Below, one piece after another: positions 25,001 through 37,051 of a stretch of DNA of 64,000 bases (positions are counted from its first letter, which is position 1; each line of letters starts with the position of its first letter). The stretch is taken from assembly GCA_017871115.1 (NCBI GenBank), contig JAFCIZ010000006.1, forward strand, positions 4,464,001 to 4,528,000, given 5' to 3'. The translations under genes were made by a program, and so were the position numbers. This stretch comes from Cunninghamella blakesleeana. Taxonomy: Eukaryota > Mucoromycota > Mucoromycetes > Mucorales > Cunninghamellaceae. The notes beneath the pieces are model-generated. The model had not been told where the DNA came from, made no database searches, and saw nothing but the letters and a program-made list of their open reading frames with translations.

Positions 25001-25588
25001 AAAATGATGGAAGGTGATGAATCAAAACTACCATTATCATTTTTATTATTCTTGTTGTTCAACTTTTGCTTTGGAATTACAGTTTGATAAATTCCATTTT
25101 TTCTATCCATCCAATCTTTTTCAAGTGATAAAAGTTCATTATTTGGGTCCAATTGTAAATCTTTTTTTTCTCGTTCTAAATAAGACTCAACGATTTCTTT
25201 TAAAAGCTAATAATAATAGTAAAAATATATAAAAATATGATTAGCATTAAGGGATTAGAAAGGAGTAAAAGGGGAAAGGAGGTGGAGAAGAAAGTAAAAA
25301 AGAAAATAGTGATAGAAGGAGTTTTAACCATTGATCATCATTTTATATTATATATTTTATTATTACCTGGGATGAAGAAGATTGATTAGTTTGCTCAAGA
25401 TGATGATGAAGTGACGTTTGAAAGGAATTTGAATGATTTATTTTATTGTATTCAGTTGTTGTTTTCATAGGTTGAGGTGAAGAAGTTGGAGAAGCTGGGT
25501 AGAGGATATCATTACTATCATTGTTATTATTTGTAGAGACGTGTAATGGATCATCAACTATTTTATCATTAGAGTGAAGCACTTCCAT
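22022..25588 (-). CDS. Gyp5/Gyl1-like TBC domain and coiled-coil protein
   Basis: Three exons, 25588-25367, 25206-24596 and 24506-22022, give 1105 codons plus stop. Residues about 145-365 form a TBC (Rab-GAP) domain: motif A GIPDEIRGLVW (R179, W183), then ALxxYxxYNTxxxY, CLFVKLME across the second splice, and YVSQWYQTFF late in the domain. After it come about 500 residues of Gln/Glu/Lys-rich heptad-like coiled coil and a Ser/Thr/Asn-rich tail, the layout of yeast Gyp5/Gyl1 and EVI5-like proteins acting in Golgi-to-plasma-membrane traffic. The two catalytic motifs are changed: IxxDxxR reads I216-x2-D219-x2-K222, and YxQ reads Y252-T-T254. GAP activity is therefore doubtful. No transmembrane segment. 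The start is the first in-frame ATG. Confidence 0.85.
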
Positions 25589-26275
25589 ATTATCCCTTAA
25601 ATCAATTTATTGTTCGAAAAAGATCGAAAAAAAGTAACAAAAAACGTGATTTAATATAAATAGTAATAAAAGAGAGAGAAAAAGTTTACTTTTAATATAA
25701 AAATAAACAAATGAACAGATGAATAATAAAGTAGTGTATATATATATATATATATATATAATTATATATTAATTAATAAGGATTTATATAGAATAAATAT
25801 AAATATATATATATATATATATAAAGTGTATATAAATTAAAAGAGAAATAAGAATAAATGAAGGATAAAGAAAAAATTAAAATGATTTTTAAAAAAAATA
25901 AAAATAAGAGAAAGAAAGAAAAAAAAAATGATAGGCTTTTAAAAATTAAAAAAATTAAAAAAATTGAAAACTCTTTTTCTTTCGTGTAACATTTGAAGAT
26001 ACTTGCGCTAAAAAAAAGTTTTTTACTCCAAACTAGACACAGACAAATCAACGCATCAACTCCTTAGGGGCCATTATATATAAATATATACTAAAGGGAG
26101 TTCAAAGGTAACAAAGAAAATGAAATAGTTTAATTCTTTAACCCCAAGAATCTTTTATTTTATTACTATAAAAATACACAAACATACTTGTACGCTAGGC
26201 TTTAATAAAAATTATAATACAAAATGACAAATAAATATATAAAAGGTATAGTGCCAATTTTCTCTCTTTTTTTCA
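25589..26275. other. spacer between TBC gene and velvet gene 1
   Basis: About 0.7 kb between two minus-strand genes. The promoter of the TBC gene should lie next to 25588. TA microsatellites are at about 25737-25760 and 25802-25822, followed by A-rich purine runs. No gene supported. Confidence 0.4.
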
Positions 26276-27473
26276 TCACGAAAAAGGAGGAGAAGGTGCT
26301 GAATGATGGATCATAGAGGAGATTTCTATACGTTTATAAGGCATTGTGGAGTGTTGCTGCTGTTGCTGTTGATTTTCTATTTCTTCACCCTTTCCTCCTT
26401 TTTTAGTCTCCTTGGATGTAATTCGGACTGGGATTTTCATTCGCTGTAAAGCAAAATATCGTGATAACTCTGTTGATTCTTTTTTTTTTTTTAAAAAAAT
26501 AAATAAATAAATAAATAAATTAACAAAATGTCTTTTAATTCTATTTTATTATATGTATATTTAATTACCTTTTATACCTGGAAACGTTTTTGGTGAATAA
26601 ACCTGGAATGGATTTGAATAAACTGTATCTTTAATAATAGTACTTGAAGTAAATGGATCACTAAATAAGAATAGTAATAGTAATAAGTTAGAAAATAAAA
26701 AATATTATGAATTCTTTTATATATATATATATATAATAATTTATTTATTACAAGGAAGATAAATCAGTTAATCGAAATTGTAATCGAAATTCACCTTCAA
26801 TTCTTATAGAAAGATCCGCAAAAATAAAAAAAACCCCTTTTTCTTGTTGTAAATCTAATAATTCTTGTCCATTGATCGAAAGAGTGCCTATTAATATTTG
26901 AATTTTAGATTCCTGACGGTCCATATCTTTAAAAGAATGTGAGGATGGTGAAATTAATAAACTTTTAGATTGTTCAGCTTTTGCATCATATAATTCACAA
27001 TGCACTATAAAATGTGATATGTAAGGATTTTCTCTATATATTCATATAAATAAAGGAAAGAGAAAATTAATAATTAATTAAATCTAAGATAAGAACCGGA
27101 AGATGAATTTTTTTTTTTGATTTGTTCTTTTACATTGTTTTTTTTCTATCTCCATCATCAGCTACTTCATATAGTTGTAATATAGGTGGCGGATCAATAT
27201 GTCTTCTTTCCCGATTACCATAACCACAACTTCGGGCATGGATAGGTTGTTGACATATTTCTAATTATTAATGATAGTTTAAAGATAAAATAATCATTAA
27301 ATTAAATTAAAAAAAAAATAGTTAAAAATAAAGTTATTAAAAAAAGATTGACACTAATGATTATTATTACCTAAGCTATATTTTTTATTTATATAGTTAG
27401 TATTTGGAGAAATATATGACAATTCTTGGTCGTTATTAGTAATATTGCCGTCAATGAGATTTAAATTTTTCAT
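26276..27473 (-). CDS. velvet domain regulator 1
   Basis: Five exons, 27473-27371, 27260-27134, 27033-26752, 26660-26569 and 26478-26276, give 268 codons plus stop. The velvet domain starts at EICQQPIHARSCGYGNRERR and continues HIDPPPILQLYEVADDG, then NPYISHFIVHCELYD, a loop, IFADLSIRIEGEFRLQFRL, VYSPKTFPGIKESTELSRYF and ends near MKIPVRI. Velvet proteins (VeA, VelB, VosA, VelC) are fungal NF-kappa-B-fold transcription factors that form dimers and couple development, light and secondary metabolism. The protein is almost all velvet domain, with no long disordered tail, so VelB/VosA/VelC types fit better than VeA; the exact orthologue is undecided. A paralogue lies directly upstream on the same strand with several shared intron positions. 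Confidence 0.88.
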
Positions 27474-27868
27474 GGACTGTTTTTAAAATAATATAAAATA
27501 AAATAAGATAAAATAAAAATAAAAATGGATAAATTCAAAGAATAATAAAAAAAGAAGAAGAAAGAGAAAGATATACTTATATTTTTTTCAAAAATCTGTA
27601 ACTCGTTTTCCTTTTTTTTTTAATTTATACGAAAAAAAAAAAAAATCTATTGTCTCAATTTCGTCTCCGCCTATGAAAGCACTCCACTTTCAAACAAAAG
27701 AAAAATAGAAAAAAAAAATTTGGGAAAATAGTATTTCCTGCCTTTTTTGTTTATTTTAATCAATGTTAAATTATAATCATTATTATTATTATTATTAAAA
27801 GGAGTTAAAGGAATATCCGATAGATTATCTAAAAAAGTATATGTATAAAAAAAACATAGAAAAAAATA

Positions 27869-27921
<53 letters not shown>

Positions 27922-28061
27922 TATATTTATATGAAGAAAAAGGAAATGAAAAAAAAAAAAATTCATGTATCTGACTTTCTTGGTCTTACTAAAGAAAAAA
28001 ATAGATATATAAATTTACGACCAATCAATATAAAGTACATGCATATGAAAAAAAACAAATT
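27474..28061. other. spacer between the two velvet genes
   Basis: About 0.6 kb separating the tandem velvet genes. It holds the promoter of velvet gene 1 (next to 27473) and the 3' flank of velvet gene 2. TA microsatellites are at about 27870-27922. No other feature seen. Confidence 0.4.
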
Positions 28062-29724
28062 CTATATACATTTATGTACCCTCTTACCATCATTTCGGAT
28101 CGGTATTTTTAAACCTTGCTTAGCGAATGCTTTTGACAAATCAGTCGATTCTATAAACAAAAAAAAAAAAAATTAAAAAAAATGACATATCTTATATTTA
28201 CACATATCTTTCATCACCCTTTTTTTTTTTTTTAAAAAAAAAAAGAAAATTAATTTATAATTAAATTTATGCTTACCTGTCATTCCAGGAAACTATGATA
28301 AAAAAAAATTGAAAAAGAAATAATGATAGTGAGGATAAGGAAAAACATATCATTCTATTATTAAACTTTGTTTTTTATTATTAATAATTTTTTCATTGTT
28401 CATTGATACCTTTTTAGCCGAATATACAGTGAAAGCATCTGAGAATACTTGGGCAATAATTTTTGATTTGGCATCTGTTTGAAAATCAGCACTATTATCA
28501 GCGATGTAATATTTTTATTTTTTTAAAAAAATAATAGTATAGTAATAATAATTAAAGTTAAATTTTGATTTTGCTTTCGATTGATTTTTTAATATTTAAC
28601 AATTTTTATCTTATTTTATATTATATCTACCTGACCAGTTTCATTAGACTAAATCGTAGAGTATATCTTCCTTCTGTACGAATGCTTAAATCAGGGAAAG
28701 CAAAATATAAACCTTGCTCACCATCAGGGTTTTTCAATAAACTAGGTGAGCTAACAAGTGATCCCATTAATACACGAGTGCATTTAGGTGGATTTGAAAT
28801 AATGTTTCTTTCCTCGGTGCGATCTGCGGACCATAAAGTAACATGGAGAACAAAAAATGGTATTTGTAACGAACTATTTTAATATTATTATTGGTGTTAT
28901 AAAATAAGTACATATTAATAGAAGTGATGATTAGATCAACAAAATATTATTAATATATTGTTTATCATTCTCCTATTCAAATTGAAAAGATAAATTCCGT
29001 TCTTGTATAACTTACTGTACGTCAACTAATTCATTATTTCTATGTCTTACAATCAATTGTACAATAGGTGGTGGGTCTATAGGTCTTCTATCTTTTTCTC
29101 CAAAACCGCACATTCTTGCATGTAAAGGTTGTTGACATACCACTAATTCATATGTTCTAAAATAAGAAACCATTTTAATTTTTAAAATATTAATAATATG
29201 TAAGTAAAAAAAAAAAAAAGATGAAACCATTTAATCATGTATAATTGTAATAATAGTGATAATAAAAAAAAAAATCTATTCTTTTATATCTATAATATTT
29301 AGATATATCTATATATATGTATTATCTTTCTTTATCTCTATCTCTATATCTCTATATCAGATACATGCACGCAGATACACACATATTCATACACACGTAT
29401 ATGTATATATATGTATATATGTATATATATGTATAAATACATGTAACTATTACTAATAAAACCTTATTTTTGTTCTTACCTCATTTCACGTTCATCATAT
29501 CCAATACGGTCGATAGTATGTGGTATAGTTTCCATTGTATTTTGCTGTCTTTCTTCTTCTGTAGAATTTAAAATACGTTGGTCAGAGACGGTATTATAGT
29601 GTATAGGGACCGAAGCATCAGAAGTATGATGATAAAGATTAGTTGGTGGTGGTAAAGTAGTACCATGTTCATACTCATATTGTGAAGAAGTAATATGTGG
29701 ATTATTGTTATTATTATTGTCCAT
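28062..29724 (-). CDS. velvet domain regulator 2
   Basis: Six exons, 29724-29480, 29156-29016, 28873-28631, 28491-28410, 28292-28277 and 28150-28062, give 271 codons plus stop. The first about 80 residues are Asn/His/Thr-rich and disordered. The velvet domain follows: [48 protein letters not shown], a Pro-rich loop, [41 protein letters not shown], ending [10 protein letters not shown]. Exon 5 is only 16 nt and encodes the conserved FPGM-T piece, which is why splicing it is needed to keep the domain whole. The cysteine-proline core matches VelB/VosA-type proteins. It is paralogous to the downstream velvet gene; both could dimerise with each other, which is inference. Confidence 0.88.
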
Positions 29725-30880
29725 TATACATTAATAGAATTATTATAAGTAATAAAAAAAGAGGATATATATTTATTTATTTATTTAAAAAAAAGGAAAA
29801 GAAAGAGAAGAGAGGAAAAAGAAAAAACGGCGCTCTTTCTTTTTTTATAGGGACCTCGATTTAAGTTGAGAGCGGGGATTTAAAAAATAATGATACAAAT
29901 TTAGCTATATAATGTTAAAAAACTAGTATTAGTGATAAAAAAAATGGGAATTGATAATCTGATACTATTTCCTTGGCATTTAAAGATTTTCGATTTCCTT
30001 TCTCTTTTTTTTTTTTTTTTTTTTTTTTGCATACATACATACATATGTTTTACATGAAGATCTCCTGTTTTTATTTTGAAAAAACCAAGGTATTTTTTTT
30101 ATTTTCTGTTATGTAATATGGAAAAGATCTTCGGATCTTTTACGTAAAAAAAAAAAACCGATACAGTGGAAGCTTGGTGCGATTTAGAAAAAAGCATAAT
30201 TAATTACTTTATAAGTGTAAAATTAAAAAAAAAATCTGCATTACGTATCTTTTTTGTTTTCTTGTGTTTATTTATGTAAATGAAACTTTCCTTTTTCTGG
30301 GTTAATCCTTGATCTACGTATGTATTTTCCACATCATATTCACTTTAATACTTTTATATGACAAGTTTCAAAAAATATCGTCATCATTATCATTATTTTT
30401 CTCTCTCCTTTTTCGACGTAAGTACGTAAAAAAAACTTAAAATACATTTACTTATTTATATATTTATTTTCCCTCGGTGTGCCTCGATATGAATTTATTA
30501 TATTACAATAGAAATGATATCATTTTATATAATTACTATTTTAAGCCATCAATTGATATAAATAGTAATAAATTAATCTATTTTTCTTTTTCTTCTCTTT
30601 TTTTGTATATATATATATGTATTAGTATATATGTCATAGATAAACAGATAATTAATATAAAAATAACGAAAATAAACTATTTTTTAGCTTATTTTTCATA
30701 CTTGGTTAACAAATAAATAAAAGATTATCATTCTTTTTTTATATTCCTAAAATAATCAAAATATATAAAAAAAATGACTGCCTTTCGATTTAGGAGAGCG
30801 TCATTTAAAAAAATATTATTTTGAGCCAATTTTTTATTTTCTTTCACTCCAAAAAAAATAAATTATATACTCTTAAAAAA
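29725..30880. promoter_or_regulatory. divergent promoter region, velvet 2 and eaf3
   Basis: About 1.16 kb between divergent starts of velvet gene 2 (minus) and eaf3 (plus). Near 29829-29880 the sequence is relatively G/C-rich for this window (CGGCGCTC...GGGACCTCG...GAGCGGGG), the most conspicuous candidate regulatory patch. An inverted repeat AAAAGATC TTC GGATCTTTT lies at about 30121-30140. A long T run is at 30009-30028. No gene supported. Confidence 0.45.
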
Positions 30881-32476
30881 ATGAGTGATACCAAAAACGC
30901 CTTTGTATATGAACAAAATGCTAAAATTCTTTGCTTTCATGGTCCTCTAATTTATGAAGCTAGAGTAATAACAAATATTACTATATTATTATTATTATTA
31001 TTATTATTTTTTAAAAAAAAAAACAAAAAATAAAAAAAACAAAATAAATATATTATTTTCTTACCCTTTCTTTTTCTTTTATCTTTTATTTCAGGTATTG
31101 GATCAACGATTAGAACATGATGATCCTGAAGTAAAAGGCCCATTATACCGTGTACATTATTTAGGTTGGAGTAAAAGGTATTTTTTTTAAATATTGAAAT
31201 AATTTTCCTATTATTTAAAGTTGCATACAGATAATACTTGTATAAATATACTTACATTATGTAATAAATAATAGATGGGATGAATGGGTAGATAAAACGC
31301 GTGTACTTGAGATAAATGAAGAGAATCTTGCTTTACAAAAAAGAATCAGTGATATGTATGCAATGAAAAAACCTACAAAAAAAACCACTCCAGCTAGTAC
31401 CTTGACTTCAACTGCCACTACTGCTTCCACTTCCTCTCGAAAAAGACCACGTGAAGAAGAGGAGATTGTAAGTATAAATAAACAAACAAACAACTATAAA
31501 AGATTTTCAATCAATAGTTGTTTCACGTATTTTAACTTTATTTTTTTTATTCCATTTTATTTTTCATTTTATATTTCTATACTTAGGAAAAAGATAAACG
31601 TGATTATTTAAATAAACCAGAAATAAGATTAGATATTCCTTCTTCATTAAAATGTCAATTGGTCGATGATTGGGAGAATGTAACAAAAAATCAACAGGTA
31701 CAAAATAATAATTCAAATAATAATAATAAAAAAAGAACAAAGAACCATCTATATATGGTAATTGTCATATGTATATATATAAAATAATAATAATAATAAT
31801 AATGAAATATTCTTGCATAATTTTTCTAGTTAGTTCCTTTACCTCGTGATCCAAGTATTTCTCAAATATTAGCTCAATATAAAAAATATAATTTAGAAAA
31901 AAAGAAAGATATGTAAGTTACAATATATATAAATTTTATTAAAATGAATTCAACCTTTTTATTTACTTATTTATTTATTTTTTGGTATATTTTATTTTAT
32001 ATTATTTTAGAAATACGGAATTAATAGATGAAGTACTCCATGGATTATCAATGTATTTCAATAAAGCAATAGGGTCCATGTTATTATATCAATTCGAGCG
32101 GCAACAATATTCAGAGATTCGAAAAAAGCACTCCAATAAAGATATGACCGAAATATATGGTGCTGAACACCTTTTGCGTCTTTATGGTAAAAAATAAATA
32201 AATAGTGAAATAATGTATTTTACTTTTTACATATAATAAAAAAAATATACTAATATCTCATAAACCTCTTATATTTACATTTATATTTTTTATTAATCAA
32301 TAGTTCAATTACCACAACTAATTGCACATACAAGTATGGATGAACTTACAATATCCGTATTAAGTGAATATTTGTTCGATGTTTTAAAATATTTACAAAA
32401 AATGCAAAAACAATTGTTTATATCTGAATATCAAAATGCTACACCTTCTTATGTTTCATTAGTCAATGGAAATTAA
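30881..32476 (+). CDS. eaf3: Eaf3/MRG15 chromatin protein
   Basis: Seven exons, 30881-30964, 31095-31177, 31275-31467, 31587-31697, 31830-31912, 32011-32186 and 32304-32476, give 300 codons plus stop. The N-terminal chromo-barrel includes KILCFHGPLIYEARVLD, YRVHYLGWSKRWDEWV and the conserved VLEINEENL. A Thr/Ser-rich linker ending in KRPREEEE follows. The C-terminal MRG domain has the motif run EIRLDIPSSLKCQLVDDWE, VPLPRDPSISQIL, ELIDEVLHGLSMYFNKAIGS, LLYQFERQQY, YGAEHLLRL and VQLPQLI. Eaf3/MRG15 reads methylated H3K36 and anchors the NuA4 acetyltransferase and Rpd3S deacetylase complexes. Length and domain order are normal. Assignment is firm. Confidence 0.95.
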
Positions 32477-34578
32477 TTAACTGCTTATTTTAATTGCTAT
32501 ATACATACACATATACATATACATGTTAATATATATATATTTAATACCTTCTCTTTCACATTTTATATATTTAAAAAAAAAGTAAAATTAATGAATAAAA
32601 ATCAATAATATATATATTATATATTGATTGTAAATAATGAACAACTAGGTAACTTAGTATTCTGCAATTTATTCATTACATAGATCTGAATTGTTTTTAT
32701 GATTGTGGTTAATTTCATTTTTTCTTTTATAAAAGAAGGCAGATATTGCGACGACTATATTAAAATCGCTATTATGCGAATATCAATATGCTTATTATCT
32801 TTTCATTTTCAAACATATTTAAAAATTTTTCATAACCAATTGTTTTTTAATAGAAAAATAAAATAAAATTACTAATATATATATGAAATTAATAAAAGTA
32901 AAGGAAAATTTCTTTTATATTATGTATAAATCCAATATATTATTTTTATAAAAACAGTAAAAGAGAAAAGGTGAAATCAGTTCAAGCATAAAAACCTATT
33001 TTTTAGGCGGTTTTTTACACCCGAAGCGGAAGTGGGATCTCTTCCGAAAAATGCGGAGTTTAATGTTTTTGTGATCTATAAGATTTTTTTGTAATTTTTA
33101 ATTTTTTAGCCTCGTTCCTTTTTATATCCTTTTTTATTATTATTGTTACAGCCTTTTATTTCTTTTATAATTACTTTTACTTAAATCATAATGATTTATG
33201 TAAATAACTGAACAGCAATCAAGATATGAAGGTAGGATATATTAAAGATATACATAAACATTTTATATTATTCATATTTATTGATTCTATTCATTGGTCT
33301 ATTTTAGAAAGTCTTTACAATTGATACCTATAGACTGTAATTTTTTTTGTTTTTAGTTTTAAAAAACAGTAAGTGACTTAACCATCTAAAGTTTATAAAT
33401 AATAATCTCTTTCAACCTATTTATCTTTCTTACTTTTTCCTCTTTATCACTATTAGATAGTATGGAAAGTTCGTCTAATGAAATGATTTTAAAAATATAC
33501 TACTATACTTGTCACGGTGATATACGACTCAGTGCTCTTTAATAATTAAGACCATATATACTATTACATGCGATTTTATCTTTTATCTATCAAGTAAACT
33601 TTATACAAAAGGACAAATGGAAAAGTCTATCATCATGGATAAAATTACTAAAATATATTCCAAACCAATTGTATACATCAATTAAAAACAAATCACCTTT
33701 TACAAGATTATGAATATAAAGTGGAATATATGATTGCAATACGTTATACTTGTTCGAATGCTTTATTACTGAATATAAACAATTGAAAGTAAAATAATTA
33801 TTCAACTCTCTTCAATTGAATGACACCAATAGAAAAATAAATAATATAAGGGATGGTAATGACTTTTCTTCATTTGGGTGCGATATTAGAATTAGTATCA
33901 AATAATGGAATTTTAACATATCAACTCTATTAACAAGCGATTTAAAAGAGAATTATTGTTTATTTATTTATTTTATTTAATTATATCTTTAATATACCGT
34001 AAACACTTTGGTATCATCAAAGGCTACAAATTTATCATGGTAACTTAATAAACTGAAAACATTTATTTGCAAACAAAAAATACTCTTTTGGAAGATATAA
34101 ATAACAATGACGATGATGAACATAGGGTTAGTCACCCTAAAGCACTGCCCACTTGCTCAAATAATATAATGGATTGTACTGGACAATAATAACAACAATA
34201 TAATAGCTTGAATGATAACATGGAATGGCCATGTTATCTTAAGAATATGACAGAACTATACGACCACTTTATAAAAAATCAATACAATAAAATAGTTTCT
34301 TTATTGTTAATATTTCTAAAACTATGTTTGGGCACATCGCTTTGTTTAAGCTTTCATTTTGGAAATTTACTACATGTGCCTTAGCATTTAAAAAAAATTG
34401 TGTCAGAACAAATAAAAAATCTATTATTTTTTTGGAAAACTAAATTTACAAATTAGGAAGCAACTCCGCTTTTTTTTACACATTATACTCTTCATTTTTT
34501 TTTGTAACTATTTTTTTTCTTTTCACTTTAACTTTATTTTTAACACCACTTATTGTTTTTTATGTCTACATAAAAAAC
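32477..34578. other. spacer with possible gene relics
   Basis: About 2.1 kb upstream of the F-box gene. The first kilobase is A+T-rich with a more G/C-rich patch near 33001-33065 (GGCGG...CCCGAAGCGGAAGTGGGATCTC). From 33200 to 34450 the composition is less repetitive and short reading frames look protein-like but are broken by stops (see the separate relic entry). The last about 150 bp are the presumed promoter of the F-box gene. Confidence 0.45.
33590..33800 (+). pseudogene. possible decayed coding fragment
   Basis: On the plus strand the frame reads FIQKDKWKSLSSWIKLLKYI, continues PNQLYTSIKNKSPFTRL, then after two in-frame stops continues in the same frame with SGIYDCNTLYLFECFITEYK. The composition looks like real protein, and persistence of the same frame beyond two stops suggests a decayed gene. 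I do not recognise the family. It may be chance in A+T-rich DNA. Confidence 0.25.
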
Positions 34579-36534
34579 ATGAAGGATCTACCTTACGAAA
34601 TAATAAAAAAAATATTATTATTATTGTTGCCTTCTTCAAGATATACTACACGATATGCTTTAATAAACAAAGAATGGAATGAAGTAACACGCGATCCTAT
34701 CTTTTATCAATCTATTGAAATATATACGAAGAAACAAATGAAAAAGTTTATCTACGCTGCTAAAAATATGACAGCTCGCGCAAAACCTATAGGTCATTGG
34801 GTACAGCACTTGAAGATTGAATATCTTTTACAAAACTATGGAATTAAAACAGATGTTGTTATTGAATTACGATCTGTCTGTCCAAACGCTCTTTTTATTG
34901 GATATGAGCAACTTGCACCTATACCACTTCTTGATTATAGTCTACCAACTAATAGTATTAATGATATAACAAATAAATATGATATATTTAATAATTTAGT
35001 TCATCTTCAATTGGATGTACTATCTGAACTCAGATCCGATAATGGGATTTTATTTTATAAAACTGATCAAAGTCAACTTATACGTCATAGAACATTTACA
35101 AGCATTTACAGTGTATTTAATTTTGCTCATGCAATGCATATGAATAATAATAATAGTAATAATGATTCAAATAATAATAATAATCAACATCATCATTACC
35201 ATCCTATTTATTATGGAAAAGTATTGCAGTTTCGTACTACTTTTCCTCATTTAAAAGAACTACACCTTCAATTTTATTGTAAAAATCAACAAGTGATACC
35301 TGAAATATGTGAATTTGACTACCGAACAATTGATTCCTTACTTCTTTCCTGTCCTCATATTGAAATATTAAAATTAAAACATTTTTTTATGAATTACATA
35401 CCCAACAATGGCAATGATGATCCTATTATACCATGTACTTCTCTTAATACATTGATATTAGACCAATGTGTTGTGTTGGAACCACAAGCATTTTCTTATT
35501 TTTCTTTAAAGTTTCCTCAAGTATCTACTCTTAGCATTTGTTTGGATTGTAATGTCGAATTTAATGATGATCAACATGTATTTTGTGAAGCAATATTATG
35601 CATGATTGGATCTTTTACTCATTTAAATGATTTAACTTATGTATCTGGCTCTGGTGGGTTGTGGATGGGCAGAAGGTTGGTTTCGTGGTTGGTTTTTAAT
35701 GGGATAAAATTAAAAACATTTAATATAGAAGCAGACGCCGTTAATATCATAGATGTAGTCAACAGTGATAATGAAATCAATCTCAACAGTAACAACATTG
35801 TCAACAACAATATCGATAGCAATAATATTAATAATAATAATAATATTGAACGCTTATTTGTTACGTTCAGCCCTCCTGAATTTTATAATTATATCATTAG
35901 CAACAAAACTAATGAAATATTACCTTTATCAACGTCAATATTAACATTATATGGAGATGACTATGATTCTAACTTTCATTTTCCAAAATGGTTACACTTA
36001 CTTTCAAATTTAAGCCAGCTTTTTTTACACTTTCTTCCTATCATTACCACAACCATCAGCAATGCTAATCAACTATATTTTTCACAGCTTCATCACCTTA
36101 CTTTACATGAATGTCAATTTTCTTCTTTTGATGATTTTTCCATTATGTGTCGTGCTTGCCCATCCTTAAAATCATTAGAACTATATACAATATATATTAA
36201 AATCGAATCTCTTCCACCAACTTCATCTTACTATACCCTAGATATACCTCAAATTACATTTGAAAAATTAATCATTAAAGATATTCAATTCACTGATTCA
36301 GAAAACATGCTACGATCATTTGAGCCAACGGATTATATAGCAACAAAATTAACTGTCAATGAACTAGCATTAGGTACTTCTTATACTACAGAAGGTGTAG
36401 GTGATGAAGATGATAGAGGTGAAAATAAAGAAGACGACAATAATTTCAGTATACATATTATTTTGAATTGTCAATCAGCTGAAATTGTTATATTTGACCG
36501 TGTATCATGGTATAATAGTAAATATTTTGGATAG
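34579..36534 (+). CDS. F-box protein with leucine-rich C-terminus
   Basis: Intronless, 651 codons. Residues 2-48 form an F-box (KDLPYEIIKKILLLL, then RYALINKEWNEVTRDPIFYQ), the motif that binds Skp1 in SCF ubiquitin ligases. The rest is made of irregular leucine-rich segments such as FPHLKELHLQFYC, CPHIEILKLKHFF, TSLNTLILDQCVVLE and CPSLKSLELYTIYI, as in the F-box/LRR proteins that are expanded in Mucoromycota. An Asn-rich insertion (encoded about 35757-35850) and an acidic Asp/Glu patch near the C-terminus interrupt the repeats. The target protein cannot be told from sequence. The ATG follows a pyrimidine-rich leader; the gene is convergent with the next one. Confidence 0.85.
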   Translation: MKDLPYEIIKKILLLLLPSSRYTTRYALINKEWNEVTRDPIFYQSIEIYTKKQMKKFIYAAKNMTARAKPIGHWVQHLKIEYLLQNYGIKTDVVIELRSVCPNALFIGYEQLAPIPLLDYSLPTNSINDITNKYDIFNNLVHLQLDVLSELRSDNGILFYKTDQSQLIRHRTFTSIYSVFNFAHAMHMNNNNSNNDSNNNNNQHHHYHPIYYGKVLQFRTTFPHLKELHLQFYCKNQQVIPEICEFDYRTIDSLLLSCPHIEILKLKHFFMNYIPNNGNDDPIIPCTSLNTLILDQCVVLEPQAFSYFSLKFPQVSTLSICLDCNVEFNDDQHVFCEAILCMIGSFTHLNDLTYVSGSGGLWMGRRLVSWLVFNGIKLKTFNIEADAVNIIDVVNSDNEINLNSNNIVNNNIDSNNINNNNNIERLFVTFSPPEFYNYIISNKTNEILPLSTSILTLYGDDYDSNFHFPKWLHLLSNLSQLFLHFLPIITTTISNANQLYFSQLHHLTLHECQFSSFDDFSIMCRACPSLKSLELYTIYIKIESLPPTSSYYTLDIPQITFEKLIIKDIQFTDSENMLRSFEPTDYIATKLTVNELALGTSYTTEGVGDEDDRGENKEDDNNFSIHIILNCQSAEIVIFDRVSWYNSKYFG

Positions 36535-37051
36535 AATATAACATAAAGGGGCAAATATTAAGTGTATAAATATATATGTATATATCAGTTTTTTTTTTTT
36601 TTTTTTTTTTACTTTTTTATTTTTATTATGAATATTATGTCGCTTATCAATAGTATATATACATAAACATATTTAAATAAATTTAAAATAATGGGAATCT
36701 AAACAAATTTTATGAATATAAATCAAAAAGCTAAGGTAATTATTATGATAAAAAAAAACAACATAAAAAAAGGACATAAAAAAAGGAATAAATATTTTAC
36801 TTTTTTTGATGTAATAAATTCAACTTTTTTTTTAAAAAAAAATACTCTAAAATAACATTTATATAAATATAACAAGGGATGCATTACTATTCTTTTTTTT
36901 TTCTCTCCCAATAATTTTATAATTAACAAAAATAAATATAATAATAATGATAATAGTGATAATTATAATAGTAGTAATAATAAAAAGGAATGGAAGGGGG
37001 TATGTATATAAATATAATAAATAAGAAATATGCTTTTTTTTTGTACATTAT
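36535..37051. terminator. convergent 3' intergenic region
   Basis: 517 bp between the stops of the F-box gene (plus) and the F-box/EF-hand gene (minus). It must hold both polyadenylation regions. A 21-base T run (36590-36610) and several TATATA/AATAAA-like motifs are present. No coding sequence is supportable. Confidence 0.4.
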
